The translations under genes were made by a program, and so were the position numbers. DNA of 64,000 nucleotides, from the NCBI RefSeq assembly GCF_006539685.1, contig NZ_BJNM01000009.1, positions 36,784 to 100,783 on the forward strand, given 5' to 3'. The first letter of the stretch is position 1. Every line of letters starts with the position of its first letter. The notes beneath the pieces were generated by a model that saw nothing but the letters and a program-made list of their open reading frames with translations, did no database searches and was not told where the DNA came from. Below are positions 12,510-22,561 of the stretch, piece by piece. The DNA is from Gluconobacter oxydans. GTDB lineage: Bacteria; Pseudomonadota; Alphaproteobacteria; Acetobacterales; Acetobacteraceae.

Positions 12510-13112
12510 TCAGAAGCTGATCTTGGATGACTTGCGGGATTGTCCCGCCATGATGCGTGCGAGCCCGGCAGTCAGATAACCCCAGCCGCTGATGACGGTC
12601 GGAATGACCGAGAACCAGAGAAGAATTCCGCCGATCAGGCTGGCAGGCAGGAAGGAAAGACCCAGCATTCCTGCCGCCCCGTCCCCACCGATCAGAAACC
12701 CGATCGCCACCATCTGAATTCCGGTTTTCCATTTTGCCAGGCGGGTGGAGGGCAGCGTTTCCCGCTGCGACGCCATGTATTCCCGAAGGCCACTGACCAG
12801 GATTTCCCGGACCATGATGATGATCCCGGCATAAAGCGAGAAAACCGGGAGGTGCGTCAGCCCGGCCAGAGCCAGCAGAAGCGACCCCACCAGCAGCTTG
12901 TCCGCAATCGGATCCATCATCCGGCCCAGCTCCGAAAGCTGATGCCAGCGGCGTGCGAGTGCCCCGTCCAGATAGTCCGTGATGCACGCGGCAGTGTAGA
13001 CCGCGCACGCAATCACGTTGGCAGTCGGCGAATGCACGGAGAGCAGCACGACCAGTACAGGAATGGACGCGATACGCAGCAGTGTCAGGATGTTTGGCAG
13101 ATCTGTCAGCAT
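12510..13112 (-). CDS. pgsA: CDP-diacylglycerol--glycerol-3-phosphate 3-phosphatidyltransferase
   Basis: Makes phosphatidylglycerol phosphate, the committed step to PG and cardiolipin, in the inner membrane. The 200-residue protein has about four to five membrane helices and the complete CDP-alcohol phosphotransferase motif (D-x2-DG-x2-AR-x8-G-x3-D-x3-D) in DYLDGALARRW...LGRMMDPIAD near residues 46-71. It begins LPNILTLLRI, the standard PgsA N-terminus. It is downstream of uvrC on the same strand with ~90 bp between; uvrC and pgsA are neighbours in many alphaproteobacteria. Confidence 0.94.
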   Translation of the reverse strand: MLTDLPNILTLLRIASIPVLVVLLSVHSPTANVIACAVYTAACITDYLDGALARRWHQLSELGRMMDPIADKLLVGSLLLALAGLTHLPVFSLYAGIIIMVREILVSGLREYMASQRETLPSTRLAKWKTGIQMVAIGFLIGGDGAAGMLGLSFLPASLIGGILLWFSVIPTVISGWGYLTAGLARIMAGQSRKSSKISF

Positions 13113-13202
13113 CGCAGTCAGTCTAGAACAGTTTCCTTCTCTCCGGTATGCGCCAATATGCCCGTAAAAGATGTATTTTTCGTGTAAATTCCGACGTGTG
13201 GC

Positions 13203-15140
13203 TTAATGGCTGCGATTATCGGCCGATGTCTTCTGGACCCATTCCGGATGAAAATGCCCGTAGATGGCGGTTGCCGTACTCGAGCTGATCCCCGGCGCAT
13301 TCTCAAGTTCCTCAAGACTCGCCTGCCTGACGGATTTCGCCGAGCCGAAATGGTTGAGCAGGGCTTTTTTCCGCGCCGCTCCGATTCCCGGAACGTGATC
13401 CAGCTCCGAACTGCGCAATCCTTTGGAGCGCCCTGCCCGATGGGTCGTGATGGCGAATCTGTGCGCCTCGTCCCGCAGCCGCTGCAGATAATATAGGACC
13501 GGATCCCGCGGCGGGAGCTGAAATGGCGATTTCGTTTCCGTGAAGAACCACTCCCGCCCTGCATCACGATCCGGTCCCTTGGCGATGGCGACGATCGGGA
13601 TTCCTGTCACGCCCAGATCAGCCAGAACGGCCCGTACCGCGTTGAACTGCCCGAGCCCGCCATCGATCAGCAGCAGATCCGGCCAGTCTTCCGGTCGCTC
13701 CCCGTTTTCAGAGCGGTGCCCGAACCGCCGTTCCATGACTTCCCGCATCATGCCGAAATCATCGCCTGGCGTGACAGGTCCCTTTATGGCGTATTTGCGA
13801 TAGGCGCGCTTGTTGAACCCTTCCGGACCGCCCACGACCATCACGCCATAAGGCGCCTGCCCCATGATGTGCGAATTGTCATAGGTCTCGATCCGCTGGG
13901 GAATTTCCGGCAGGCCAAAGACTTCCGCCACACCTTCGAGCAGTCTGCGCTGCCCGGTATTCTCCGCCAGCTTCCGCTCCAGCGCCTCACGCGCATTCAG
14001 CGCGGCATGCTCGACAACGTCTTTCTTCTCGCCCCGCTGGGGTCTCAGGATCTCGACCTTCTGTCCCCGGCGGATACTGAGTGCTTCCTCGACGAGCTTC
14101 GGTTCCGGCAGTTCGCAGTTCACGAGAATGGAAGGCGGTGGCGGCTTGTTGTCATAAAACTGGATCATGAACGCCGACAGCACGTCTGCCGCGGTCTCTT
14201 CTTCCGCGTGGGCCGGGTAGAACGCCCGGTTGCCGTTATTGCGGCTGCCACGGATGAAGAAGACCTGGATGCAGCTCTGACCGGCTTCCTGCCAGATGGT
14301 CATGATGTCCGCATCGTTGATCGAGGTCGGGTTGATCGTGCTCGAGCCCTGAATGCTGGCAAAACCCCGGATCCTGTCCCGGATCGACGCGGCCCGCTCG
14401 TAGTTCAGTTCCTGCGAGGCCTGCTCCATTTCGGCCACCAAACGCTGCTGCAGTTCCGTGCTGTGTCCGGAGAGGAACTGCCGCGCCTCGCTGACCAGCT
14501 CGGCGTAATCCTCTTTGGAAATCCGGTCCACACAGGGCGCCGAGCAGCGCTTGATCTGGTACAGCAGGCAGGGGCGCGTCCTGCTGTTGAGGACCGCATC
14601 CGAGCAGGAGCGCAGCAGAAAGCTGCGTTGCACCAGATTCAGCGTTTGATTGACTGCCCAGGCATTCGCGAACGGGCCCCAGTAGGTCGCACCCTTGACT
14701 GGTTTGCCACGCTGCTTGGTGATCTGGGGAAATTCATGGCTCTCGGTCAGCATCAGCCACGGATAGCTCTTGTCGTCGCGCAGCAGGATGTTGAAGCGGG
14801 GCTTCATCCGCTTGATGTAGTTGGCTTCCAGAAGCAGGGCGTCCGCTTCCGTCCGTGTGATGACGATTTCCATCGACACCGTCATCGACACCATACGCCG
14901 CAGCCGCTCCGGCAACTGGTTGATGCGGATATAGGACGATACGCGCTTCTTCAGGCTCAGCGCCTTGCCCACATACAGAACCTCTCCCTTCTCGCTCAGC
15001 ATGCGATACACGCCAGGGCTGTAGGGAATGGTCTTCAGGGCCTCACGGATGGCCTCCACGCCCTGCTTTTTTTCCGCAGGAACAAGGGGTTCACCCTGAT
15101 CGGCAGGATGGTGGGAACTGTGCGGAGGAAGGTCGGTCAT
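13203..15140 (-). CDS. uvrC: UvrABC system protein C (excinuclease subunit)
   Basis: Makes the dual incisions of nucleotide excision repair. The 645-residue protein carries an N-terminal GIY-YIG nuclease ([19 protein letters not shown], ~residues 40-60), a Cys-rich region, a UVR motif (~220-250, [20 protein letters not shown]), an RNase H-like domain with the [10 protein letters not shown] and LLIDGGLGQ acidic residues, and a C-terminal helix-hairpin-helix ([19 protein letters not shown]). All parts are present. I see no GTTC-N7-GTTC box directly upstream. Confidence 0.97.
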   Translation of the reverse strand: MTDLPPHSSHHPADQGEPLVPAEKKQGVEAIREALKTIPYSPGVYRMLSEKGEVLYVGKALSLKKRVSSYIRINQLPERLRRMVSMTVSMEIVITRTEADALLLEANYIKRMKPRFNILLRDDKSYPWLMLTESHEFPQITKQRGKPVKGATYWGPFANAWAVNQTLNLVQRSFLLRSCSDAVLNSRTRPCLLYQIKRCSAPCVDRISKEDYAELVSEARQFLSGHSTELQQRLVAEMEQASQELNYERAASIRDRIRGFASIQGSSTINPTSINDADIMTIWQEAGQSCIQVFFIRGSRNNGNRAFYPAHAEEETAADVLSAFMIQFYDNKPPPPSILVNCELPEPKLVEEALSIRRGQKVEILRPQRGEKKDVVEHAALNAREALERKLAENTGQRRLLEGVAEVFGLPEIPQRIETYDNSHIMGQAPYGVMVVGGPEGFNKRAYRKYAIKGPVTPGDDFGMMREVMERRFGHRSENGERPEDWPDLLLIDGGLGQFNAVRAVLADLGVTGIPIVAIAKGPDRDAGREWFFTETKSPFQLPPRDPVLYYLQRLRDEAHRFAITTHRAGRSKGLRSSELDHVPGIGAARKKALLNHFGSAKSVRQASLEELENAPGISSSTATAIYGHFHPEWVQKTSADNRSH

Positions 15141-15454
15141 TCAGCTTCTTCAGTCATCCACTGAACCTGTGGAAAAGTCTGTGGGTTGCTCCGTGGCAGA
15201 ATCATGAAAGCCCCGGTTTGCCGGACCTGCCATCAGATTGCCCAATTTTTAATCATGTTTTGCAAGTCATTGAAAACACTTGCATCTTGCTTTCCGATCT
15301 TTCCCATCAGCTTCGATCTGTGGGACGGAAAGGAGCGGGAAGCTCCCGAAGAACATCTCTTCCGACCATGATGGACGAACCGGCTCCCTTTTCGCCGCTC
15401 ATGATCATGTTCTGTTCTATCGGGCGTTCCCGAAAGCGTGTGAAGACCCCTCTC
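15141..15454. other. Intergenic region between uvrC and the M19 dipeptidase gene, no gene seen
   Basis: About 314 bp, more AT-rich than its surroundings in the 15235-15300 part. Short frames here have no recognisable product. It must hold the uvrC promoter and the 3' end of the dipeptidase transcript. I see no strong hairpin. Confidence 0.5.
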
Positions 15455-16462
15455 TCAGACCTTCTCTGCAGCCCGCTCGGCCGTCTCCAGAAGACGCAGC
15501 ATGTTACCACCCCAGATGGCAGAAATATCCTCGTCGCTGAATCCTGCTGCCTGAAGCGCGCGCGTTACGTTCGCGGTCTCGGTTGCGTCCTTCCAGCCCG
15601 GAATACCGCCCCCGCCATCGAAATCGGACGAGATGCCCACATGCTCCACCCCGATTCGATCCGCGATGTACGAGACATGCCGCACCAGATCCTCGACCGT
15701 ACCGCCCCCGCCTTTTTTCAGGAACGATCCCATGGCCGTCACCTGGATCAGCCCGCCTGTTTCTTTCAGGCGATCAAGCTGCTCGTCATCCAGATTGCGC
15801 GGATGATCGCACAGGGCGCGGGCACAGGAATGGCTGGCGAAAACCGGCGTGCTCGAGACTTCGGTGGCCTGCATCATGGTCGACTTCGCCGCATGCGATA
15901 CATCGACCAGAACACCCGAGCGGTTCATCTGCGCGATCGTCTCACGTCCCAGATCCGACAGTCCGCCATGCAGCGTCTCGTTATCGGCAAGATCCTTGCG
16001 CGGAATGGCCGCATCCGCGAGCGCATTGTGCCCGTTATGGGTCAGGGTCATGTAGCGCACGCCATACCGGCGGGCGAGTTCCGCAATACGCTCCGGACGG
16101 CCTCCCAGACCATGCCCGTTCTCGATCGCCGGAATGACGGCGAGGTCGCCTGCCTTGTAGGCGGCTCTCACATCCGCAGCTGTGCGGCAGACACGTGCGC
16201 CATGATCGCCCTGCCGTCCTTCAAGCCCGGCAATCACGTCCAGCATGCCCTGGACCCGCTCCCAGCCTTCGGCATGTCCTGCTTCGTCACGGGGGCTCTG
16301 TGGAATATACGCGGCCAGGCACACGGCCCGCAGACCGCCCTTGCGAGTCTTGGGGACATTCACCTGCCGGGGCGTTTCTTCCGCCCAGGCATCTTGCCGG
16401 TCCGGCCAGGGAATATCGATATGGGAATCAAGCGTCAGGAGCGTGTCGTGCAGATCAGTCAT
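15455..16462 (-). CDS. Membrane dipeptidase, peptidase family M19
   Basis: A 335-residue zinc dipeptidase of the renal dipeptidase family, hydrolysing dipeptides (some members act on D-amino acid or beta-lactam substrates). Metal ligands are visible in order: HxD in TLDSHIDIPW near residue 14, the bridging Glu in IPAIENGHGL, His residues in THNGHN and DVSHAAKS, and Asp in ISSDFDGGGG. No signal peptide is visible, so this is probably cytoplasmic like other bacterial members. It stands alone, divergent from xthA with an 81-bp gap. Confidence 0.92.
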   Translation of the reverse strand: MTDLHDTLLTLDSHIDIPWPDRQDAWAEETPRQVNVPKTRKGGLRAVCLAAYIPQSPRDEAGHAEGWERVQGMLDVIAGLEGRQGDHGARVCRTAADVRAAYKAGDLAVIPAIENGHGLGGRPERIAELARRYGVRYMTLTHNGHNALADAAIPRKDLADNETLHGGLSDLGRETIAQMNRSGVLVDVSHAAKSTMMQATEVSSTPVFASHSCARALCDHPRNLDDEQLDRLKETGGLIQVTAMGSFLKKGGGGTVEDLVRHVSYIADRIGVEHVGISSDFDGGGGIPGWKDATETANVTRALQAAGFSDEDISAIWGGNMLRLLETAERAAEKV

Positions 16463-16543
16463 GGTCCGTTCTAGATCGGACGGGAACGTCTTGTGTGCAA
16501 GAGGGCGCTTGTCAAAACGACCGATCCGGTCGATCCAGTTTGC

Positions 16544-17341
16544 ATGCGTCTCATCACCTGGAACATCAATTCCCTTCGACTCAGGCTGCCTCTGCTGAAG
16601 CAGATCGTCGAACAGGAAAACCCGGACATCGTCTGTCTACAGGAAACGAAAGTCCCGGATCCCCTCTTCCCTGCTCAGGCCCTGGCCGAAATGGGACTGC
16701 CCCATCAGATCTATAAAGGCATGAAGGGCTATAACGGTGTGGCGATCCTGTCGCGACACGAACTGCAGAGCGTAGACGGCACACCGGACTGGTGTACCCG
16801 CTCCGACTGCCGGCATGTCGCCGCCAGTATTGCCACACCGGCCGGCCCGATCCTGCTGCACGATTTCTATGTGCCGGCTGGCGGGGACATCCCGGATCCC
16901 GAAGAAAACGAGAAATTCGCCCACAAGCTGGCCTTTGTGGACGAGGCAACCAGCTGGTTTACCAGCACACCGCCCGCCCGCAGCATTCTGGTTGGCGATC
17001 TCAACATCGCGCCGCTGGAACACGATGTCTGGAGCCACAAACAGCTCCTGAAGATCGTCAGCCATACGCCCCCCGAGATCGAACGTCTCAAGGCGTGGAT
17101 GGCAACGGGATTTCAGGATGCCATGCGGACGATCACGCCGGAGCCGGAAAAGCTCTATACATGGTGGTCATACCGCAACAGGGACTGGAAGAAGTCCAAC
17201 CGTGGACGGCGGCTGGATCATGTCTGGATGACGCCCGATCTGATGCCGGGCCTGCGGAATGTCCGGGTCCTGCAGGAGGTGCGGGACTGGGGCAGCCCCT
17301 CCGATCACGTCCCGGTCGTGCTGGATTTCGATCCGGCCTGA
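16544..17341 (+). CDS. xthA: Exodeoxyribonuclease III (AP endonuclease)
   Basis: A base-excision-repair nuclease. The 265-residue protein starts MRLITWNINSLRLRLPLLKQ and has the catalytic Glu in CLQETKVPD, Asp/Asn in VGDLNIAPLEHDVW, and the C-terminal RRLDHVWMTPDL and SDHVPVVLD with catalytic Asp-His. Start is ATG 16544, because the 17 residues upstream (from 16493) are not conserved in the family. It converges on the response regulator gene, with a perfect inverted repeat between. Confidence 0.95.
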   Translation: MRLITWNINSLRLRLPLLKQIVEQENPDIVCLQETKVPDPLFPAQALAEMGLPHQIYKGMKGYNGVAILSRHELQSVDGTPDWCTRSDCRHVAASIATPAGPILLHDFYVPAGGDIPDPEENEKFAHKLAFVDEATSWFTSTPPARSILVGDLNIAPLEHDVWSHKQLLKIVSHTPPEIERLKAWMATGFQDAMRTITPEPEKLYTWWSYRNRDWKKSNRGRRLDHVWMTPDLMPGLRNVRVLQEVRDWGSPSDHVPVVLDFDPA

Positions 17342-17353
17342 CCCGTCACCCGC

Positions 17354-17377
17354 CCTGTCAGCCTTCAGGCTGACAGG
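17354..17377. terminator. Perfect inverted repeat between convergent xthA and response regulator
   Basis: Eleven-base arms CCTGTCAGCCT and AGGCTGACAGG around a 2-base loop, overlapping the last codons of the regulator gene. It probably terminates both transcripts although no T-run follows. Confidence 0.7.
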
Positions 17378-18099
17378 CTGTCGGAGCCGATGACACCACG
17401 GCCTTCCGGATCGAGACGATATCCGCCCCCTTCCGTAATCAGCAGTGACGCACGAGCCGGATCGGGCTCGATCTTCTGGCGCAGACGGTAGATATGCGTC
17501 TCAAGCGTGTGGGTGGTGACGGCGGCGTTGTATCCCCACACCTCGTTCAGGAGAACCTGACGGGCCACCGGGCGCTGATCTGCGCGGTAAAGATATTTCA
17601 GGATCGCCGCTTCCTTTTCCGTCAGACGGATCCGGCGGTTGCGGGCGGTTTCAACCAGCAGCTTGGCGGACGGACGGAAGGCATACGGACCGATCTCGAA
17701 AACGGCGTCCTCGCTGTTCTCGAAAATCCGCAGCTGGGCGCGCAGACGGGCGAGAAGTTCACCGATCCGGAAAGGCTTGGCAACGTAATCGTTGGCACCG
17801 GCATCCAGACCGCGCACAACATCGTGCTCGTCATCGGAGCCGGTCAGGATGATGATCGGCATGCGGACGCCTTCGCGTCGTAGTTCGGCGCAGAAATCGC
17901 GCCCGTCACCATCGGGGAGAGTGATATCCAGCAGCATGGCGTCATAACGGGCGCCAGGCTTGGCGAGAAGTTCGCGCGCCGCGGCAACGGACGTCGCCTC
18001 AACGGCTTCCAGTTCGCCACCGTGCTGAAGCTGCTCCGCCAGAAGACGACGCAGCGTATCATCATCGTCAACAACCAGAATGGGGCGTGGACCTGCCAT
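17365..18099 (-). CDS. OmpR/PhoB-type response regulator, orphan
   Basis: A 244-residue two-domain regulator. The receiver domain (residues ~6-120) has the acidic pocket DDDD near residue 11, the phosphoacceptor Asp in AMLLDITLPDGDG near 58, Thr in IIILTGSDD and Lys in YVAKPF. The C-terminal winged helix (~135-235) has RLTEKEAAILKYL and THTLETHIYRLRQKIEPDP. No histidine kinase is adjacent. The target genes are not deducible; the divergent YkuD-domain gene is the nearest candidate. I cannot assign a named regulator. Confidence 0.9.
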   Translation of the reverse strand: MAGPRPILVVDDDDTLRRLLAEQLQHGGELEAVEATSVAAARELLAKPGARYDAMLLDITLPDGDGRDFCAELRREGVRMPIIILTGSDDEHDVVRGLDAGANDYVAKPFRIGELLARLRAQLRIFENSEDAVFEIGPYAFRPSAKLLVETARNRRIRLTEKEAAILKYLYRADQRPVARQVLLNEVWGYNAAVTTHTLETHIYRLRQKIEPDPARASLLITEGGGYRLDPEGRGVIGSDSLSA

Positions 18100-18261
18100 A
18101 ATAACCTGTCTCGTTCTATCGCGACGGAAGAAAAGTCACATCCGCAGAGATCGGCGTTCGTAACTCGCGCATCCGGACTTACCATTCCCGCTACGGGGAA
18201 AGAAAGCAGCATGCTCTCGGGGCAGACTATGGCAAGTACAGCCGCAAAAGGAAACAGCATT

Positions 18262-18774
18262 ATGGCTAAAGCTATTTTGAAAACCGCTGGAGACCGCGCT
18301 TTTCTTCACTTCCAGGGCAAAATCGTTCCGGCTTTGACGGGTCGGCGCGGTCTGTCTCTTGACAAGGTCGAGGGCGATCTGTGCACCCCTGTGGGGGAAC
18401 TGCCGATCCGGCGTGTTCTCTACCGCGCAGACCGGACATCGCGCCCGGTCTGCGGTGCGGAACTGCCGGTTGAACCGATCGCCCCCAATGACGGCTGGTG
18501 CGATGATCCGGCCCATCCCGACTACAACCGCGCCGTCTCCCTGCCCCACCCCGCTTCCTGCGAAACTCTCTGGCGCGAGGACCATGTTTACGATCTCTGT
18601 ATTGTGATGGGCTGGAACGACGCGCCAGCCGAGTCGGGACGGGGCTCGGCCATTTTCCTGCACCTTCCGCCCGCCAGCGGTTACACGGAAGGCTGCATCG
18701 CCGTAGAGGAAAAAGACCTCCGCGCGCTCCTGCGGGACGGCCTCTCCCACATCACCGTGGAAAAACCCTCCTGA
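18262..18774 (+). CDS. YkuD (L,D-transpeptidase fold) domain protein, no signal peptide
   Basis: A 170-residue protein with the YkuD features: TPVGELPIRRVLYR early, an IFLHL His, and the SGYTEGCIAV motif carrying the catalytic Cys near residue 152. Secreted members cross-link peptidoglycan or attach lipoproteins. Here there is no visible signal peptide from the start at ATG 18262 (AAAAGGAAA upstream), and an extension to 18211 does not add one. The role is therefore uncertain; related alphaproteobacterial proteins without signals are annotated only as L,D-transpeptidase family. It is divergent from the response regulator across ~160 bp. Confidence 0.8.
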   Translation: MAKAILKTAGDRAFLHFQGKIVPALTGRRGLSLDKVEGDLCTPVGELPIRRVLYRADRTSRPVCGAELPVEPIAPNDGWCDDPAHPDYNRAVSLPHPASCETLWREDHVYDLCIVMGWNDAPAESGRGSAIFLHLPPASGYTEGCIAVEEKDLRALLRDGLSHITVEKPS

Positions 18775-18781
18775 ACTGCTC

Positions 18782-20584
18782 TTAGTCTGCTCCTGGTGGG
18801 ACCATCGAGACCATGTAATCCCCCGGCTGGGGCACGGCTTTGTCATTGTCTTCGGCTGACCGGATCAGGATGTTTCCGTCACGCCGCACCACAAGAATGT
18901 CGAGCCTGTTCTCATCCGTCCCGAAAGTCGGCGCGCTTTCTTCCGTGGCTTCCACTGCCACGAACCGCCACCCCTGTTCGAATAGCGTATCGAACAGGGT
19001 GTAATTCCAGGCGGGCTCACCCAGAACCTTGCCCCGCGCATCGCGTGACAGGCCGTGATAGAAATCCAGTCGCGCCACGCCGGGGCTGATCTGATAGACG
19101 CGCTGCCGCCCCATGGTCGGCGCCAGATGTCCACACACCATCCCGTTATAGATACCGTCACCCGTCGTCGCGATCAGATAGTCTGCGGGGCGTTCCTCAA
19201 AGGATTCCTGCCCGTGCTGGGACAGGAGTTCCGCCCGCAGGACGGGAATATCCTGACGTGTCGCCGGCATGAGCGCACTGGAACGGTTGTCTACCAGAAG
19301 CACGGGCACGCCGGCTCTGCGCAGACAGGACGCAAAATTGATGGACCACGGGCTTGCCCCCAGAATCGCAATAGCCGGATCGTTGGACAGCGTGAGCTTC
19401 AGCAGCCGCGCGATCGGCCCGAGTGAAAATCCATGCAGGATCATCGTGACCGCAATCACGGCGAACACCGCCGGCATGATGAGATCGGCGGACTGATATC
19501 CTGCTTCCTTGAGGCTGATTCCCGCCTCACCGGCCACAGCCGCCGCCACAATACCGCGTGGTGCGATCCAGCCGACAAACAGCTTTTCCTTCCAGGGCAT
19601 GCTCGTCCCCAGCGTGGACAGGAAAATGCCCAGTGGCCTCACGACGAACAGGACCACGACCGTCAGCGCAAAAATCGGAATGGAAAGCCGGGCCAGAACA
19701 TCGCGGTGCAGATCGGCCGTCAGCATGATGAACAGCACGGACACGACCAGCACCACGAGCGATTCCTTCATGCGCCGCAGTTCCGTGACACCAGGAATCT
19801 GGAGATTCGCCAGAGCCATGCCGAAGATCGTGACCGCCATCAGCCCCGCGCCGCCCATCTCCAGATTGCACAGCGAAAAGATCACCAGCGCCATCGAGAT
19901 CAGCATCGGGGTCTTGAGAATTTCCGGCATCAGATCGCGCGTGAAGAGATAGCGGATCAGATAGGCCGGCAGGATTCCTGCTGACAGCGAAACGGCAATT
20001 GCCCCCAGCAGATCCGGCAGCGTATGCGTGAAGAACACATCTGCATGAACGTCCACATGCAGCATCAGGAGCTGAAGGACGACGGCCGCCAGAATCGCGC
20101 CCAGAGGATCGTTGACGATGGCTTCCCAGCGCAGGAACGCCGCCACGCGCGGCTGCAGCTTGGCACTACGCAGTAGCGGTAGAACCACGGTCGGTCCCGT
20201 CACGACGACGATCGCCCCGAACAGCATGGAGGTGCCCCACTCCAGATGCGCCACATAATGCGCCGCCAAGGAGCCCAGAACCCAGTTGATCGGCAGTGCA
20301 AGCATCGTCAGGCGTGCAACGCCTTCCCCTGCCTCGCGCAACTGGCGGAAATCCAGCGCCATGCCGCCTTCGAACACCACTAGCGCCACCAGCAGCGACA
20401 CGAGAGGCCGGAACATCCACCCCATCGTCTCCGATGGATGAAGAATACCCAGCCCGGGCCCGAAGATCAGACCAAGCGAAAACAGAAGGACAATAGCCGG
20501 AAGCCGGAATCGCCAGGCGATCCACTGGGCCAGCATCCCCGCTCCGAAAGTCGAGGCAATGCCGATAAGAATGTCATATTGCAT
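18782..20584 (-). CDS. Cation:proton antiporter, CPA1/NhaP type, with C-terminal TrkA-N-like domain
   Basis: A 600-residue inner-membrane antiporter exchanging Na+ or K+ for H+. The first ~390 residues form about 12 helices, with the conserved GGMALD (near 75), TGPTVVLPLL and EAIVNDPLGAI (paired acidic site residues), and RPLGIFLSTLG segments. Residues ~400-600 are soluble; AIAILGASPWSINFASCLRR followed by VPVLLVDN looks like a Rossmann nucleotide-binding unit, suggesting control by NAD(H) or a nucleotide. It converges on the YkuD gene 7 bp away. Confidence 0.9.
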   Translation of the reverse strand: MQYDILIGIASTFGAGMLAQWIAWRFRLPAIVLLFSLGLIFGPGLGILHPSETMGWMFRPLVSLLVALVVFEGGMALDFRQLREAGEGVARLTMLALPINWVLGSLAAHYVAHLEWGTSMLFGAIVVVTGPTVVLPLLRSAKLQPRVAAFLRWEAIVNDPLGAILAAVVLQLLMLHVDVHADVFFTHTLPDLLGAIAVSLSAGILPAYLIRYLFTRDLMPEILKTPMLISMALVIFSLCNLEMGGAGLMAVTIFGMALANLQIPGVTELRRMKESLVVLVVSVLFIMLTADLHRDVLARLSIPIFALTVVVLFVVRPLGIFLSTLGTSMPWKEKLFVGWIAPRGIVAAAVAGEAGISLKEAGYQSADLIMPAVFAVIAVTMILHGFSLGPIARLLKLTLSNDPAIAILGASPWSINFASCLRRAGVPVLLVDNRSSALMPATRQDIPVLRAELLSQHGQESFEERPADYLIATTGDGIYNGMVCGHLAPTMGRQRVYQISPGVARLDFYHGLSRDARGKVLGEPAWNYTLFDTLFEQGWRFVAVEATEESAPTFGTDENRLDILVVRRDGNILIRSAEDNDKAVPQPGDYMVSMVPPGAD

Positions 20585-20676
20585 GGATGTTCGGGACGGG
20601 CTCCGGGTTATGGATACGAAGCGGTATCATATCCCGGATCAGCCAATGCACCTAAAATATGGAATAATGTTCCGTT

Positions 20677-21201
20677 ATGACGCTCCCGCCATCCCAGCCC
20701 GACACGGACCTCCTGATCCGTCCCGCCCAGTCGCTGGACCGTGAAGGAATCTGGCGTCTCCTGTCCCCTGTCCTGCGCAAGGCAGAAACCTACGCGTTGC
20801 CCCGTCACTGGGGACGGCGGCAGGCGCTGGCGTACTGGATGGATGTGGAGCATCGCGTCTATGTCGCGCAGACCCGTGACCATGCGATCGTCGGGACATT
20901 CTATCTTCAGGCCAATCAGAAAGGCGGTGGCGCGCATATCGCCAATGCCGGTTTCGTCGCCCGGTCCGCCTTTGGCGCGGGCCGCCTCATGGCCGAACAT
21001 GCTATGGCGGAAGCCACGAAACTCGGCTTCCGCGCCATGCAGTTCAATTTCGTTGTCAGCACCAACCTGCGGGCCATAGCCCTGTGGAAATCACTGGGCT
21101 TCCGGGTGATCGGCACGCTCCCCGGAGCGTTCGACCACCCGTCCAAAGGCTATGTGGACGCTCTGGTTATGTGGAAGGACCTTCTGCCACCGGTGTCGTA
21201 A
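20677..21201 (+). CDS. GNAT family N-acetyltransferase
   Basis: A 174-residue protein with a GNAT fold. The acetyl-CoA loop is RSAFGAGRLMAEHAM (R-x2-G-x-G type) near residue 93, followed by FNFVVSTNLRAIALWKSLGF, the usual beta5-alpha4 region. The substrate is unknown. Its last 35 bp overlap the end of the convergent rsmB gene, an unusually long tail-to-tail overlap for this window. Confidence 0.87.
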   Translation: MTLPPSQPDTDLLIRPAQSLDREGIWRLLSPVLRKAETYALPRHWGRRQALAYWMDVEHRVYVAQTRDHAIVGTFYLQANQKGGGAHIANAGFVARSAFGAGRLMAEHAMAEATKLGFRAMQFNFVVSTNLRAIALWKSLGFRVIGTLPGAFDHPSKGYVDALVMWKDLLPPVS

Positions 21202-22540
21202 CAGCAGTTTCAGTCGTTTCGGTCGTCTCTTCAGGCTTCACATCTGCCACGACCCGCTCCAGCACGCAGGCAAAGAACCCGTCGGTTCCATCCCGCAGCG
21301 GCGTCAGGGAAAACTGCGCCTTGTTCCGCAGTTCGGCAGGCAGAAGTTCAGACATCTGCTCTTTCGGCAGGCGCACGAAATCCGTGCGACGCTTGAGGAA
21401 GGCATCGATCTGCTGCCCGTTCTCGCACGCCAGAAGCGAACAGGTCGCATAGATTATCCGTCCGCCCGGCTTCACCAAAGATGCTGCACGATCAAGGATC
21501 TGCGCCTGTTTGATGACAAGCTCCTGAATGTCTTCCGGGGTCAGGCGCAGTCGTGCATCCGGGTTCCGGCGCCAGGTTCCTGTTCCCGAGCACGGCGCAT
21601 CGACCAGTACCCGGTCGAAGCTGCCGGCCCGACGCTTGGCCCATTTGTCCCCCGACACCAGAAGATGCCGCTCGACGTTATGAACGCCTGCCCGACGCAG
21701 CCTCTTGACCGCTCCGTCCAGACGTTTCTCATGCACGTCACAGGCTACGATATGTCCGCGGTTCTCCATGGTCATCGCCAGTGCCAGCGTCTTGCCGCCC
21801 GCACCCGCGCAGTAATCCAGAACGCGGTGCTCGCCGCGCGCATCTGCGGCCGCAACCACAAGCTGACTGCCCTCGTCCTGGATTTCGACCAGCCCATCCT
21901 TGAAAGCCTGCGTCGCCGTGACCGGCTGGCGCCCGTCAAGCCGCAGTCCCCAGGGCGAAAGCTTCGTCGGTTCTGCCTGAAGCGATTCGCGGCGAAGCTC
22001 GCGGATGGCCGCCTCACGGCTTCCCTTCAGCAGATTGACGCGCAGATCGAGCGTCGGCGTTCCGAGCATGGCTTCCATCTCGTCCGGAAGCCGGTTGCCG
22101 AACGTCTCGCGCAGCGCACTGTCCAGCCAGTCCGGATATTCAAGCCGCACTGCGATAGGCTGTTTCTGGGTGGAAAGTTCTTTTCCTTCCAGTCCCTTAA
22201 GCGCCATATCTTCACGTGACGTCAGAGGCTTCTGCGCATAGCGCTCGCCACTGAACAGCTTGCGGACGTTTTCCATCGTTTCCCCACCAAGGAGGAGCGA
22301 TGCCGAGCACAGCAGGCGTGGGGAAATGTCGCCGGAAATATCCTTGAGATGCCATTGCAGCCGTCTCCAGCCCCGCAGGACGTCCCAGACGATTGCGGAA
22401 ATGGCTCGCCGGTCACCGCCACCGATATAACGGCGCTCGCGGAAAAAGGCGTTGGCTGTGGCGTCGGCTGGACGGCGGGGCGCGTTCTGGATCGCACAGA
22501 GCAGATCGATGGCGCCTGAAAGACGGGCTGCGGGGGTCAT
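21167..22540 (-). CDS. rsmB: 16S rRNA m5C methyltransferase, RsmB type
   Basis: Methylates C967 of 16S rRNA in E. coli. The protein is ~457 residues. The N-terminal ~140 residues are a NusB-like RNA-binding region, then the Rossmann methyltransferase core has VLDYCAGAGGKTLALA, VLVDAPCSGTGTWRRNPD (one catalytic Cys) and YATCSLLACEN (second Cys). The C-terminal tail is Thr/Glu-rich. The start at ATG 22540 leaves 56 bp to guaB. No fmt or def gene is next to it, unlike E. coli, and RsmF-like specificity cannot be excluded. Confidence 0.88.
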   Translation of the reverse strand: MTPAARLSGAIDLLCAIQNAPRRPADATANAFFRERRYIGGGDRRAISAIVWDVLRGWRRLQWHLKDISGDISPRLLCSASLLLGGETMENVRKLFSGERYAQKPLTSREDMALKGLEGKELSTQKQPIAVRLEYPDWLDSALRETFGNRLPDEMEAMLGTPTLDLRVNLLKGSREAAIRELRRESLQAEPTKLSPWGLRLDGRQPVTATQAFKDGLVEIQDEGSQLVVAAADARGEHRVLDYCAGAGGKTLALAMTMENRGHIVACDVHEKRLDGAVKRLRRAGVHNVERHLLVSGDKWAKRRAGSFDRVLVDAPCSGTGTWRRNPDARLRLTPEDIQELVIKQAQILDRAASLVKPGGRIIYATCSLLACENGQQIDAFLKRRTDFVRLPKEQMSELLPAELRNKAQFSLTPLRDGTDGFFACVLERVVADVKPEETTETTETAVTTPVAEGPST

Positions 22541-22561
22541 AGCGCCCCCGTAGCCCGTTTG

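Noticed and set aside
13716..15164. 482-codon open frame antisense to uvrC
   Set aside because: Shadow of uvrC; the product is Arg/His-rich low-information sequence with no domain, while uvrC is complete on the minus strand.
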